From an uncultured Bacilli bacterium (lineage in GTDB: Bacteria; Bacillota_I; Bacilli_A; RF39; UBA660): a stretch of 36,487 bases of DNA. Each line of letters opens with the position of its first letter. Positions within the stretch are counted from its first letter, which is position 1. The notes under the pieces are model-generated. The model was not told where the DNA came from. It searched no databases and worked only from the letters and a program-made list of their open reading frames with translations. Position numbers and translations under genes: made by a program. Location of the stretch: assembly GCA_944332635.1 (NCBI GenBank), contig CALVKI010000038.1, forward strand, positions 1 to 36,487, written 5' to 3'. Below are positions 1 to 8,105 of this stretch, piece by piece.

Positions 1-34
1 TTTTGAATATAAAAAATAAGGTTTGTTATTAGTA

Positions 35-72
35 AATACCAGCCATGTTTTTACATGCCTGGTATTTTTTTA
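35..72 (+). terminator. Rho-independent terminator at left edge
   Basis: A 13-base stem (35-47 with 54-66, one mismatch) encloses a 6-base loop and runs into a T tract at 65-71. The T tract is on the + strand, so it ends a + strand transcript that enters from outside the window. No part of that gene is recognisable in the first 34 bases. Confidence 0.75.
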
Positions 73-86
73 TTGTTCTTTTTTTA

Positions 87-395
87 TTATTTTTCTATAG
101 TTTGAACTTTCCTATAAGATAAAAAAATACGTTCATTGATATAATAACGAACGTATTCAAAAGAAATTGGGATACTTGTCTCCTGTGCAGTATATTTAAA
201 TTAAATAATCTTTTTATTTAGTGAGTACTTGATAGGTACTAATATCAATTTTCTTTTTTTATTACCATTTTCATTAATTCCATGCTCATCACTTAATAAA
301 CTTAATTCTTCTAATTTCTAAAACTCATTATTTTTCTCAAATAATAGTCAACAACACAATCTATATCTACTTTTTCATATTTTATTATTATCTAC
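87..395 (-). pseudogene. Decayed gene of unknown family
   Basis: Read on the minus strand, one frame ends in TAA at 87-89. Upstream it gives protein-like text with segments such as SIPISFEYVRYYINERIF and ELSLLSDEHGINENGNKK, interrupted by a TAA and a TAG. The 5' end needs a frameshift to join VDIDCVVDYYL. The composition is richer than chance translation of AT-rich spacer, so I read it as a broken gene. I do not recognise the family. A 9-bp inverted repeat (126-134 with 149-157) lies inside this reading frame. Confidence 0.45.
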
Positions 396-479
396 TTACT
401 CTATAGTAAAAAATAAAATACTACAAAAGTAATAAAGAAAGAAAAGTTCTAAAACTCTTCTTTTCATTAATATTACAGC

Positions 480-1853
480 TTATTGATATTGATTATTATA
501 ATTTTTTTTAATTTTTTCTATATTATCTTTACTAGAAGTAACAGTCATAGAAGCATTACCCAACTTATCATATGTATATAGTTTATTCTTTTTTAAATTG
601 GCAATAATACTATTAGTAACTTCATTTATATTAATAGAATCAATTGTATCATAATTAACAAAAATTTCATTATCATCTTTTTCTAATGTCGCAGCAGTAT
701 AATCAGGATAATAATCAATTCTAACTCTAACTTGATCAGTCATAGATTCATCTTCAACAAATTTAATGTAATACCAACCATATTGAACAAGCAAATCATC
801 ACTCATCATATATACTTCTTCTTGTGTTTCCTGTTTAAAATTATTAGGAACACCGTTCACAACATTCAAATTAAGAAAATACCAAATAGAAAGTCCAGTT
901 CCAATAGCACTAACTACAATAGAAGAAATAATTGTAATAATAATTCTTCTACTACTAAATCTTAAATTAAATATAAAATCTAAAATTAACTCTATAACAA
1001 CTAAACAAAAAACAGTTATTCCTAATACAATTAAAATCGGACCAACTAGAAATAGTCCTCTAAAAATCAAAACAATTAATATAACAAAAGCAATAATTAA
1101 CATAATAACACCAATTATTGTTGGTATTAACAGAAATAATAAAAATACTTTTAAACAAAATGTAATAACTTTGGAAAGTAAATCTAATAAACTAAATCCT
1201 TCAGTTCGTTTTACTTTAATAATTTTTTTCTTTTTACTTTCTTTCACAATAAGTTTAGAATCATCATTATCAATAGTATTCAAAGGTTCATTTACTTCCT
1301 CAATAACAATTTCTTCTCCATCTAAAAATTTAACTTTAAAAATATACAGAAAAGTTGCAATCGCTAAAACACCATAACTTGCATTAAAAACAAAATTCCA
1401 AAATCTAGAAAAGAAAATGCTAAACCAATTATCACCAGTATAAAATAAACTAACAACCATTTCTTTAAATACCATAAATGGAATAGAAAAACACAAAATA
1501 ACACAAACAATAATTATTATTTGAGCAATCATTTTAATAATATCCTTAAAACTTTGGTGTTCAAACAAGTAAATAGTCTTCTTTATATAATTAGCAACAT
1601 TTTTAAATCCTACTTTAACAACTTTACTAGCATCTTTCTTATCTCTTTCTTCTGTGATATCTTTATTGATTAATACATCCATATCACAATGAAAAATATT
1701 ACATATTGCAACAATCTTATCCATTTCTGGATAGCTGGCACCAGACTCCCACTTAGAAACAGATTGTCTAGTCACCCCCAATTTTTCAGCTAACTGTTCT
1801 TGAGAAATTCCTCTCTCTTTCCTTAACTTTTGCAAGTTTTCACCAAACTTCAC
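480..1853 (-). CDS. XRE-family regulator fused to a multi-pass membrane domain
   Basis: About 457 residues from the preferred start. Residues 3-65 form an HTH_3/XRE DNA-binding domain with the motif LGVTRQSVSKWESG. Five or so hydrophobic segments follow at roughly 107-130, 155-174, 227-260, 264-290 and 304-328, with a basic and acidic linker near 180-220 and a polar C-terminal tail of about 130 residues. This looks like a membrane-tethered regulator that could couple an envelope or ligand signal to transcription; the signal is unknown. In-frame GTG (1865) and ATG (1862) codons sit on top of the GAGGTG ribosome site. The GTG at 1853 is spaced 9 bases from it and begins MKFGENLQ, the usual XRE start, so I chose it. 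No operon partner lies within 300 bases. The DNA-binding call is firm; the role is not. Confidence 0.85.
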   Translation of the reverse strand: MKFGENLQKLRKERGISQEQLAEKLGVTRQSVSKWESGASYPEMDKIVAICNIFHCDMDVLINKDITEERDKKDASKVVKVGFKNVANYIKKTIYLFEHQSFKDIIKMIAQIIIIVCVILCFSIPFMVFKEMVVSLFYTGDNWFSIFFSRFWNFVFNASYGVLAIATFLYIFKVKFLDGEEIVIEEVNEPLNTIDNDDSKLIVKESKKKKIIKVKRTEGFSLLDLLSKVITFCLKVFLLFLLIPTIIGVIMLIIAFVILIVLIFRGLFLVGPILIVLGITVFCLVVIELILDFIFNLRFSSRRIIITIISSIVVSAIGTGLSIWYFLNLNVVNGVPNNFKQETQEEVYMMSDDLLVQYGWYYIKFVEDESMTDQVRVRIDYYPDYTAATLEKDDNEIFVNYDTIDSININEVTNSIIANLKKNKLYTYDKLGNASMTVTSSKDNIEKIKKNYNNQYQ

Positions 1854-1887
1854 TTTTTTCATCACCTCGCAAAAATCATACTATGTT

Positions 1888-1909
1888 AATTGGTTGCACT
1901 CTACCAATT
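1888..1909. promoter_or_regulatory. Candidate operator upstream of the XRE gene
   Basis: A perfect 7-bp inverted repeat, AATTGGT and ACCAATT separated by 8 bases, lies 35 bases before the GTG start of the XRE gene. Just beyond it are two direct copies of TCAGTTG at 1911-1917 and 1932-1938, exactly 21 bases apart (two helical turns). Short palindromes next to XRE genes are commonly autoregulatory operators. The assignment here is inference. Confidence 0.4.
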
Positions 1910-2162
1910 TTCAGTTGTTTTTTGTAAAATATCAGTTGCATAATCCTATTGTATATTATATATAAACAAATAATATAATGTATTTTTTTATCTCTTTATA
2001 TTTTAAATAAAAACAAGACATTATGCATTAACCTCTATTTTTAACCAAAATAAATTTATATTTAAAAAATATAGATACTATCTTTTTTTACCTGAGTAAA
2101 ACATATATTACACCAATTATAAAATCAAATAAATACTTCTAAAAACAAAATAATTATACAAA

Positions 2163-2701
2163 TCACAATCCCTTGTTTTCAACAACTAATTGATTATTAT
2201 TAATTACTTTATCTCCCTCATTTATCATAGAAGAAAGACTAAAATAATTAAGTACTGCTCTTTCAGCTTTATCAAAATCACCAGAAGAACTCAATGTAAT
2301 AGAAACAACTTTAGATGAACGAGCATTTTTAAAATGAGCAGTATTGGCACATACATAATATCCTTTTAACTGAGGGAAAATTTTTGTTACCTCATTAACT
2401 TGTTCATCCGTAGAAGTTTGTGGTAATGTCACAATCATAAATTCCGGATTATTAATATTACTAGGCCAAAAAACAACTCTCCCATTAGCAGCAACAAAAT
2501 TAGCCAATTCAAATCCACTACTAAAATTTCTATCACCGGCATATCCAAACAAAATATTAGGAATTACCTCTTCTAATCTTGTAAAAGCACACCCATGATT
2601 CTTTTCTCCTTCAATCCTAGGCAAAAAAACAACATTACCATCTTTTTCCACTACAACAAGAGAACAAGAGAATTTTTTTTAAAAACATTTTCACTTTGCA
2701 T
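2163..2701 (-). pseudogene. Hypothetical protein gene interrupted at an A8 tract
   Basis: An open frame of 162 residues runs from a GTG at 2651 down to a TAG/TAA-bounded end at 2163. It has no ribosome site at that GTG. Reading on upstream in the same frame gives FSCSLVV and then a stop beside a run of eight A (plus-strand T8 at 2673-2680). One extra base in that run would join the frame to an ATG at 2701 that has a purine-rich leader, giving MQSENVFKKKFSCSLVVVEK and about 179 residues in all. The gene is therefore either frameshifted, slippage-decoded or phase-variable. The protein has mixed alpha/beta character with no membrane segment. I do not recognise the family. Confidence 0.5.
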
Positions 2702-3200
2702 ACTCTTTCACTTCCATATTCTAATATAAAATAATTCATAAAAATATAACACATAAGGCCTTTACAAATTTTTTTAATTTCTATATTTGCAATAAACCGT
2801 ACTAAAAAAACAATAACTATCTATATGAAATAAAATACTTTTTACACAAATACTCCCACCTACCATAATTAATATACTCTACAACTGAAACAGTGTCAAT
2901 ACCACAATATCCACGAAAGAAAAATTATATTACACAATTAGAATATCACAAAACATTAAATATTATTTAACATGATTTAAATATTGATTTTTAATACTAT
3001 TTAATCTTATAAAAAAACGAATAAAATTTTATTATTTCAATTATTAATCAATGTTCAAAATTCGCTTGATTAATAAAAGCATAATATATACAAAAATATT
3101 ATTCTACAAAACTAATCAATAATTTTTTAATTCAAAATGAACCCAATTATAAAAATATATAAAAATACAATTATTCCATCATAATGCTTTATTAATTAAA
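2702..3200. other. AT-rich spacer with possible coding scraps
   Basis: Five hundred bases without an intact gene. On the minus strand 2817-2924 is an open stretch of 35 codons without a start, containing DTVSVVEYINYGRWEYLC, which looks like protein rather than spacer. A second scrap near 3050-3085 reads AFINQANFEH before a stop. Both suggest an eroded gene, but the case is weak. No RNA gene or repeat was seen. Confidence 0.3.
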
Positions 3201-3201
3201 A

Positions 3202-3230
3202 GAAAAAAAGAGTGACCTTAAATCACTCTT
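3202..3230 (-). terminator. Terminator of the hrcA-grpE-dnaK-dnaJ operon
   Basis: On the minus strand an 8-bp perfect stem (AAGAGTGA with TCACTCTT, 7-base loop) is followed by a T-rich run. It lies about 75 bases downstream of the dnaJ stop codon and closes the operon. Confidence 0.85.
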
Positions 3231-3303
3231 AAATAATAATGAATTTATTAAATTTATTGTTTATCAATACTTTTATATTATAAAAACATTTATCACTCAT
3301 AAA

Positions 3304-4455
3304 CTAACTATTATGTTTAACAAACTGATTAAACTCTTTGATTTCTGGAGTTTCCAATTCCGTTTTAGCAAGTTTTTCAATCAAAGCTTTTTGATCTCGA
3401 GAAAGTTTTTTAGGAGTATAAACTTTAAAAATAACATACATATCTCCCTTAGACTTACGATATTTATTATCCACACCTTTACCACGAATACGTTGTTTAT
3501 CACCACTATTAGTACCAGGAGCAATATTAATTTTAACATTACCATAAAGTGTAGGAATATCTTTTTTGCAACCAATAATTGCCTCTGTCAACGTAAGAGG
3601 TACTTCAACATAAATGTCATCCTCTTGTCTAATAAACACATCATGCTCTTCTACCACAAATTCTAAATATAAATCTCCATTTTCTCCACCGTTAGTACCA
3701 GGATTACCTTTACCACTAACACGTAAACGATCTCCAGTATTAATACCAGCAGGAATACTAATTGTAAGAGTTTTATTTTTCTTGATTTTTCCTTTACCTT
3801 TACAATAAGTACATTTTCTTTTGAATGTATGGCCAGTACCTCCACAATCAGGACACGTACTCTTAGATAAGAAAGAACCTAAAATAGTATGTTGTTCAGA
3901 TGTAACAGTACCACTTCCACGACATGTAGAACATTTTTCTTCTCCAAAACCACCTTTGCCATCACATTCATCACAATCTTCTACAACATCTAAATCAAGC
4001 TTCTTCTCACATCCAAAAACTGCTTCATTAAAGTCTAAATCCATTCTCATTAATACATCGCTACCACGACGAGATCTACTACTTCTACCAGAAGAATTTC
4101 CTCCACCAAAACCAAATCCAGAGAAACCACTTCCACCACCGAAGATAGAATCAAAGATATCTCCAAAGTCAAAATCAGAGGCATCAAAACCTTGATAAGA
4201 ATATCCACCAGCACCACGTGGACCATTACCTACACCTGCATGACCATATTGATCATACATTTTTCGTTTAGAATCATCTGATAATACAGAATAAGCCTCT
4301 TGTGCTTCTTTAAACTTCTCTGCGGCCTCTGGATTATCCTTATTTAAATCTGGATGATATTGTTTTGCTTTTTTACGAAAGGCACTTTTGATTTCATCCT
4401 GTGATGCTGTCTTACTAACACCAAGCACCTCATAATAATCACGTTTATCTGCCAT
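3304..4455 (-). CDS. dnaJ: Chaperone protein DnaJ (Hsp40)
   Basis: 383 residues, the usual length for a type I DnaJ. The J domain (5-70) carries HPD at 34-36, which stimulates the DnaK ATPase. A Gly/Phe-rich region follows at about 75-125, including a Ser-rich patch. The zinc-finger region has all four CxxCxGxG repeats ([32 protein letters not shown]). The C-terminal substrate-binding beta domains complete the chain. It delivers unfolded proteins to DnaK in the cytoplasm. The ATG is preceded by GGTGGAG. It is the last gene of the heat-shock operon, 56 bases after dnaK, and is under HrcA/CIRCE control through the promoter upstream of hrcA. Confidence 0.97.
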   Translation of the reverse strand: MADKRDYYEVLGVSKTASQDEIKSAFRKKAKQYHPDLNKDNPEAAEKFKEAQEAYSVLSDDSKRKMYDQYGHAGVGNGPRGAGGYSYQGFDASDFDFGDIFDSIFGGGSGFSGFGFGGGNSSGRSSRSRRGSDVLMRMDLDFNEAVFGCEKKLDLDVVEDCDECDGKGGFGEEKCSTCRGSGTVTSEQHTILGSFLSKSTCPDCGGTGHTFKRKCTYCKGKGKIKKNKTLTISIPAGINTGDRLRVSGKGNPGTNGGENGDLYLEFVVEEHDVFIRQEDDIYVEVPLTLTEAIIGCKKDIPTLYGNVKINIAPGTNSGDKQRIRGKGVDNKYRKSKGDMYVIFKVYTPKKLSRDQKALIEKLAKTELETPEIKEFNQFVKHNS

Positions 4456-4511
4456 ATCTCCACCTCATCTCATTTTATGATAGACAAGAAAGTAGCATTA
4501 CGCTACTTTTC

Positions 4512-6356
4512 TTATTCTTCTTCGATATCTGCTTCTTGAACATCATCATCAGATTTTTTATTCTTTTTCTTATCCTTCTTCTTATCTTTTTCTCCATCAG
4601 TTGATTCTTCTTGTTGTCTTTCCTTAGCAGCATTTTCATATACTTTTGTTGCTAAAGCCATAGCCTTTTCTTGAAGTTTTTCTTTATATTTCTTGATATC
4701 ATCCATATCATCTTTTTCTAAAGCTTTTTTCAAGTCTTTAATTAAATCCTCTGCTTCTTCTTTTTCTTTTTTATCAGCTTTATCTCCAAGATCTTTAAGA
4801 GCTTTTTCAGTTTGGAATACTAATTGTTCAGCTTCATTCTTAACTTCAGCTTGTTCTTTACGCTTTTCATCAGCTTCTTTATTCTCTTCAGCTTCTTTAC
4901 GCATCTTTTCAATTTCTTCATCTGTTAAGTTAGTAGAAGAAGTAATAGTAATTGATTGTTCTTTATTAGTACCAAGATCCTTAGCAGTAACATTAACAAT
5001 ACCATTAGCATCAATATCAAATTTAACTTCGATTTGAGGAACACCACGAGGTGCTGGTGGAATATTTCCTAATTGGAATCTTCCTAATGTCTTATTATCA
5101 GCTGCCATTGGTCTTTCACCTTGTAATACATGTACATCAACTGCAGGTTGATTATCAGCTGCGGTTGAAAATACTTCAGACTTAGAAACTGGAATAGTTG
5201 TATTTCTAGGAATTAATGTAGTCATAACTCCACCTAATGTTTCAATACCAAGTGATAATGGTGTCACATCAAGCAAAACAATATCATTAACATCTCCAGT
5301 TAATACACCACCTTGAATAGCCGCACCCATAGCAACAACTTCATCTGGATTAACTTCACGAGATGGTTCTTTTCCTAATTCTTTAGTAATTAAATCATAT
5401 ACCATAGGTACACGAGTAGATCCACCTACCAAAACAACTTTATCAATATCCTTCTTAGTCATATGAGCATCCTTTAATGCTTTACGAACTGGTTCAAGTG
5501 TAGACTCTACTAAATCAGAAATTAAATCTTCAAATTTAGCACGAGTTAAAGTCATATCTAAATGTAGAGGTTCCCCATCTTCTCCTTTAGCAATAAATGG
5601 TGCAGATACTTGTGTAGATACCATACCAGATAAATCTTTCTTAGCTTTTTCAGCAGTTTCTTTTAAACGTTGCATAGCCATTTTATCCTTAGATAAATCA
5701 ATGCCATTTTCTTTCTTAAACTCACTTACTAAATAATCCATAATAGCTTCATCAAAGTCATCTCCACCTAAATGATTATTACCATTAGTAGCTTTAACTT
5801 CAAATACACCATCACCCAATTCAAGAATAGATACATCGAAAGTACCACCACCTAAGTCATAAACTAAAATAGTTTGACCTTCATCTTTTTCAAGTCCATA
5901 AGCTAAAGCGGCAGCAGTTGGTTCATTGATAATACGTTCAACTTCAAGTCCTGCAATCTTACCAGCATTTTTAGTAGCTTGACGTTGACTATCATTAAAG
6001 TAAGCAGGAACTGTAATAACTGCCTTATCAACTTTTTCACCTAAATAACTTTCTGCATAATCTTTAATATAACTTAAAATCATAGCAGATATTTCTTCTG
6101 GTGTATATTCTTTACCTTCAAGTTCTACTTTCTCACTAGTTCCCATTTTTCTCTTAATAGAAATTACTGTATTCTTGTTTGTCAAAGCTTGTCTTTTCGC
6201 AGACTCTCCAACAATCCTTTCACCTTTTTTAAATGCAACTACAGAAGGAGTTGTTCTACTACCTTCAGGATTTGGGATAACCTTAGGAGCACCAGCTTCC
6301 AATACTGCAGCACATGAATTTGTTGTACCTAAATCGATACCAATAATTTTACTCAT
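4512..6356 (-). CDS. dnaK: Chaperone protein DnaK (Hsp70)
   Basis: 614 residues. The N-terminus has the Hsp70 phosphate-1 motif [23 protein letters not shown] and [11 protein letters not shown], further ATPase signatures, follow. The nucleotide domain ends near 355-370 at the linker region [18 protein letters not shown], and then come the substrate-binding sandwich and a helical lid. The C-terminus is a Lys- and Asp/Glu-rich tail ending ADIEEE. DnaK binds exposed hydrophobic segments in an ATP cycle driven by DnaJ and GrpE. The ATG has an AGGAGAG site at good spacing. It is the third gene of the operon, 15 bases after grpE. Confidence 0.98.
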   Translation of the reverse strand: MSKIIGIDLGTTNSCAAVLEAGAPKVIPNPEGSRTTPSVVAFKKGERIVGESAKRQALTNKNTVISIKRKMGTSEKVELEGKEYTPEEISAMILSYIKDYAESYLGEKVDKAVITVPAYFNDSQRQATKNAGKIAGLEVERIINEPTAAALAYGLEKDEGQTILVYDLGGGTFDVSILELGDGVFEVKATNGNNHLGGDDFDEAIMDYLVSEFKKENGIDLSKDKMAMQRLKETAEKAKKDLSGMVSTQVSAPFIAKGEDGEPLHLDMTLTRAKFEDLISDLVESTLEPVRKALKDAHMTKKDIDKVVLVGGSTRVPMVYDLITKELGKEPSREVNPDEVVAMGAAIQGGVLTGDVNDIVLLDVTPLSLGIETLGGVMTTLIPRNTTIPVSKSEVFSTAADNQPAVDVHVLQGERPMAADNKTLGRFQLGNIPPAPRGVPQIEVKFDIDANGIVNVTAKDLGTNKEQSITITSSTNLTDEEIEKMRKEAEENKEADEKRKEQAEVKNEAEQLVFQTEKALKDLGDKADKKEKEEAEDLIKDLKKALEKDDMDDIKKYKEKLQEKAMALATKVYENAAKERQQEESTDGEKDKKKDKKKNKKSDDDVQEADIEEE

Positions 6357-6371
6357 ATATCATCTCTCCTT

Positions 6372-6986
6372 TTATTTACTATTAACTTTTACTGAAGCAG
6401 GACGAATCACCCTACCATTTAATTTATAACCTTTTAATAAAACTTCAATAACAACATCATCATCCATTTCATCAACACAATCCGTCATCAAAGCTTGTTC
6501 TTGATTTGGATCAAAAACCTCACCAACGCGACTAATTTCTTCAACCCCAAATTTCTTTAGAATTTCCATTAGGTTAGCATACATCATTTTAAATCCATCC
6601 AAGAATTTAGATAACTCATCAGTTAAATCATTATCATCAAGTTTAATTGCACGTTCAAAATTATCAACCACATTAATTAATTCAGTAATCAAACCTTGAT
6701 TAGCAAATTTTAACATATTAGCGGTTTCGTCATCTTTTCTCTTACGATAATTAACAAGTTCTGCTTGTGTTAATTTTACTTTGTCAATCAAACTTTGATT
6801 ATCTGCCTGTAGTTGTTGTAATTGTTCTAGCAATTTTTCATTCTCTTCTTTTAACTTATTGTCTTTTTTATTTTTCTTTTCTTTTTTCTGTTTTTTATCT
6901 TCACTTACTCCCCCAGGAATAGGTGTTTCTTCTTCAAGCATTTCTACTTTCACATCTTCTTTTTTGTTTTTTTCTTCTTGTTCCAT
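6372..6986 (-). CDS. grpE: Nucleotide exchange factor GrpE
   Basis: 204 residues. Residues 1-50 are highly charged and probably disordered. A long coiled coil spans about 45-95 (KLKEENEKLLEQLQQLQADN), followed by the GrpE core with NYRKR, VVDNFERAI and the C-terminal beta domain ending VIRPASVKVNSK. It acts as a dimer that releases ADP from DnaK. It begins 7 bases after the hrcA stop and ends 15 bases before dnaK, so it is tightly co-transcribed. The start has an AGGTAGG leader. Confidence 0.95.
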   Translation of the reverse strand: MEQEEKNKKEDVKVEMLEEETPIPGGVSEDKKQKKEKKNKKDNKLKEENEKLLEQLQQLQADNQSLIDKVKLTQAELVNYRKRKDDETANMLKFANQGLITELINVVDNFERAIKLDDNDLTDELSKFLDGFKMMYANLMEILKKFGVEEISRVGEVFDPNQEQALMTDCVDEMDDDVVIEVLLKGYKLNGRVIRPASVKVNSK

Positions 6987-6993
6987 AAACGAC

Positions 6994-7980
6994 CTACCTT
7001 TCTATATTTTCTTTCATGTATTCAAGCATTGAAACAACTCGATCATATTCCATTCTCTTGGGACCAATAATCGCAAGTGTCCCCTCATGATTACCATTCT
7101 TAAATCTAGTCTTAATAACAGTAACATCATCATCAATTTTACTTTCACTACCAATATATACTTTAATGTTATTATCATCATCTTCTTCTATTTTGTGAAG
7201 AATTTCTGGATTTTCAAGTTTACTAAATACAGACTGAATTTTTTGAATATTACCAAATTCAGGTTGTGTTAAAAACTTATTTTTCCCAACAACATTAACT
7301 TCTTGGTTAGTAAAATCACTAAACACATGATAGAAGGCATTATATAGTTGTTCATGTTGCTTAACATATTTACCAATAATAGGTTTTACTTCATATTCTA
7401 GTTTTATACTAACTTCATCAATAGGAGTACCAGCAATCAAATTATTAATTAAATTTACTGTCTTTTTAACTTCATCTAAAGATATATCTTGCAAACGAAT
7501 ATTTTTATGTTCAACATGACCTCTATCAGTAATTACAATTACAATCATACTAACATCATCAATAGGAACTACTTCTATTTGTTTAAGAAGATTCTCATGA
7601 GAAGTACTACCAAGTACTACTGTAGTATAATTGGTCATATCAGAAATTACCTGTAAACTCTTTACTATAACATCTGATAAAGCAAGCTGTTGATTATGAA
7701 AAACCGTTTGGAGTTTAAGCATATCCTCTCCAGTCATTTTTTTGGGTTCCATTAAATGATCTACATAATAACGATATCCATCTTCGCTTGGAACACGACC
7801 AGAAGATGTATGAGTCTTCTCCAAAAGTCCAGCATCTTCTAATGCAGACATTTCATTACGAACAGTTGCACTGGAACATTTCAATGTTTTAGATATAGTC
7901 TTAGAGCCAACTGGAATTGGATTTTTAATATACTTTTCAACAATCAACTTTAAGACTTTACATTGCCTATCCGTCAACAT
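6994..7980 (-). CDS. hrcA: Heat-inducible transcription repressor HrcA
   Basis: About 328 residues from the chosen ATG at 7980, which begins MLTDRQCKVLKLIVEKYIKN and has an AGGAGG site just upstream. The open frame continues 20 codons further, but those codons lie in the promoter/CIRCE region. The N-terminal winged helix has SATVRNEMSALEDAGLLEKTHTSSGR spanning the recognition helix and is followed by the GAF-like HrcA domain. HrcA binds CIRCE and represses class I heat-shock genes; GroEL normally keeps it active. It is the first gene of the operon and so autoregulated. No groES-groEL is in this window. Confidence 0.96.
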   Translation of the reverse strand: MLTDRQCKVLKLIVEKYIKNPIPVGSKTISKTLKCSSATVRNEMSALEDAGLLEKTHTSSGRVPSEDGYRYYVDHLMEPKKMTGEDMLKLQTVFHNQQLALSDVIVKSLQVISDMTNYTTVVLGSTSHENLLKQIEVVPIDDVSMIVIVITDRGHVEHKNIRLQDISLDEVKKTVNLINNLIAGTPIDEVSIKLEYEVKPIIGKYVKQHEQLYNAFYHVFSDFTNQEVNVVGKNKFLTQPEFGNIQKIQSVFSKLENPEILHKIEEDDDNNIKVYIGSESKIDDDVTVIKTRFKNGNHEGTLAIIGPKRMEYDRVVSMLEYMKENIER

Positions 7981-7997
7981 AATTTTGCCTCCTATTG

Positions 7998-8024
7998 CTA
8001 GCACTATTATTATACGAGTGCTAA
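7998..8024. promoter_or_regulatory. CIRCE operator 1 (between promoter and hrcA)
   Basis: CTAGCACTA, a 9-base spacer and GAGTGCTAA match the CIRCE consensus (TTAGCACTC-N9-GAGTGCTAA); the right half is exact. It lies just downstream of the -10 box, where bound HrcA would block initiation. Confidence 0.93.
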
Positions 8025-8028
8025 TTGT

Positions 8029-8057
8029 ATTATATGACACATATTAGCACTTGTCAA
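8029..8057 (-). promoter_or_regulatory. Sigma-A promoter of the heat-shock operon
   Basis: On the minus strand TTGACA (8052-8057), exactly 17 bases, then TATAAT (8029-8034): a full consensus promoter. Transcription would start near 8022, inside CIRCE 1. The -35 box overlaps CIRCE 2. Such a strong promoter needs tight repression, which two operators could give. Confidence 0.93.
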
Positions 8058-8070
8058 TGGTTTGTGCTAA
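8044..8070. promoter_or_regulatory. CIRCE operator 2 (overlapping the -35 box)
   Basis: TTAGCACTT, a 9-base spacer and TTGTGCTAA form a second CIRCE element, slightly weaker than the first (right half differs at two positions). It covers the -35 box of the hrcA promoter. The centres of the two boxes are about 46 bases apart. Confidence 0.88.
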
Positions 8071-8078
8071 CTTTTCCT

Positions 8079-8105
8079 AAAAAAAAAGCAAGTTTATTAA
8101 CTTGC
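8079..8105 (-). terminator. Terminator of the adhesin gene
   Basis: On the minus strand a 7-bp stem GCAAGTT/AACTTGC with a 4-base loop is followed by nine T. The stop codon of the adhesin gene lies inside the hairpin, and the transcript ends just before the hrcA promoter region. Confidence 0.88.

Noticed and set aside
126-157. 9-bp inverted repeat with A tract, a possible minus-strand terminator for the XRE gene
   Set aside because: It lies inside a protein-like reading frame (YVRYYINERIF) and 320 bases from the XRE stop; the loop is long. Chance codon pairing explains it better.
3821-4195. Long + strand frame opposite dnaJ
   Set aside because: It is the antisense of the Gly/Ser-rich and zinc-finger part of dnaJ, which is firmly identified; no ribosome site.
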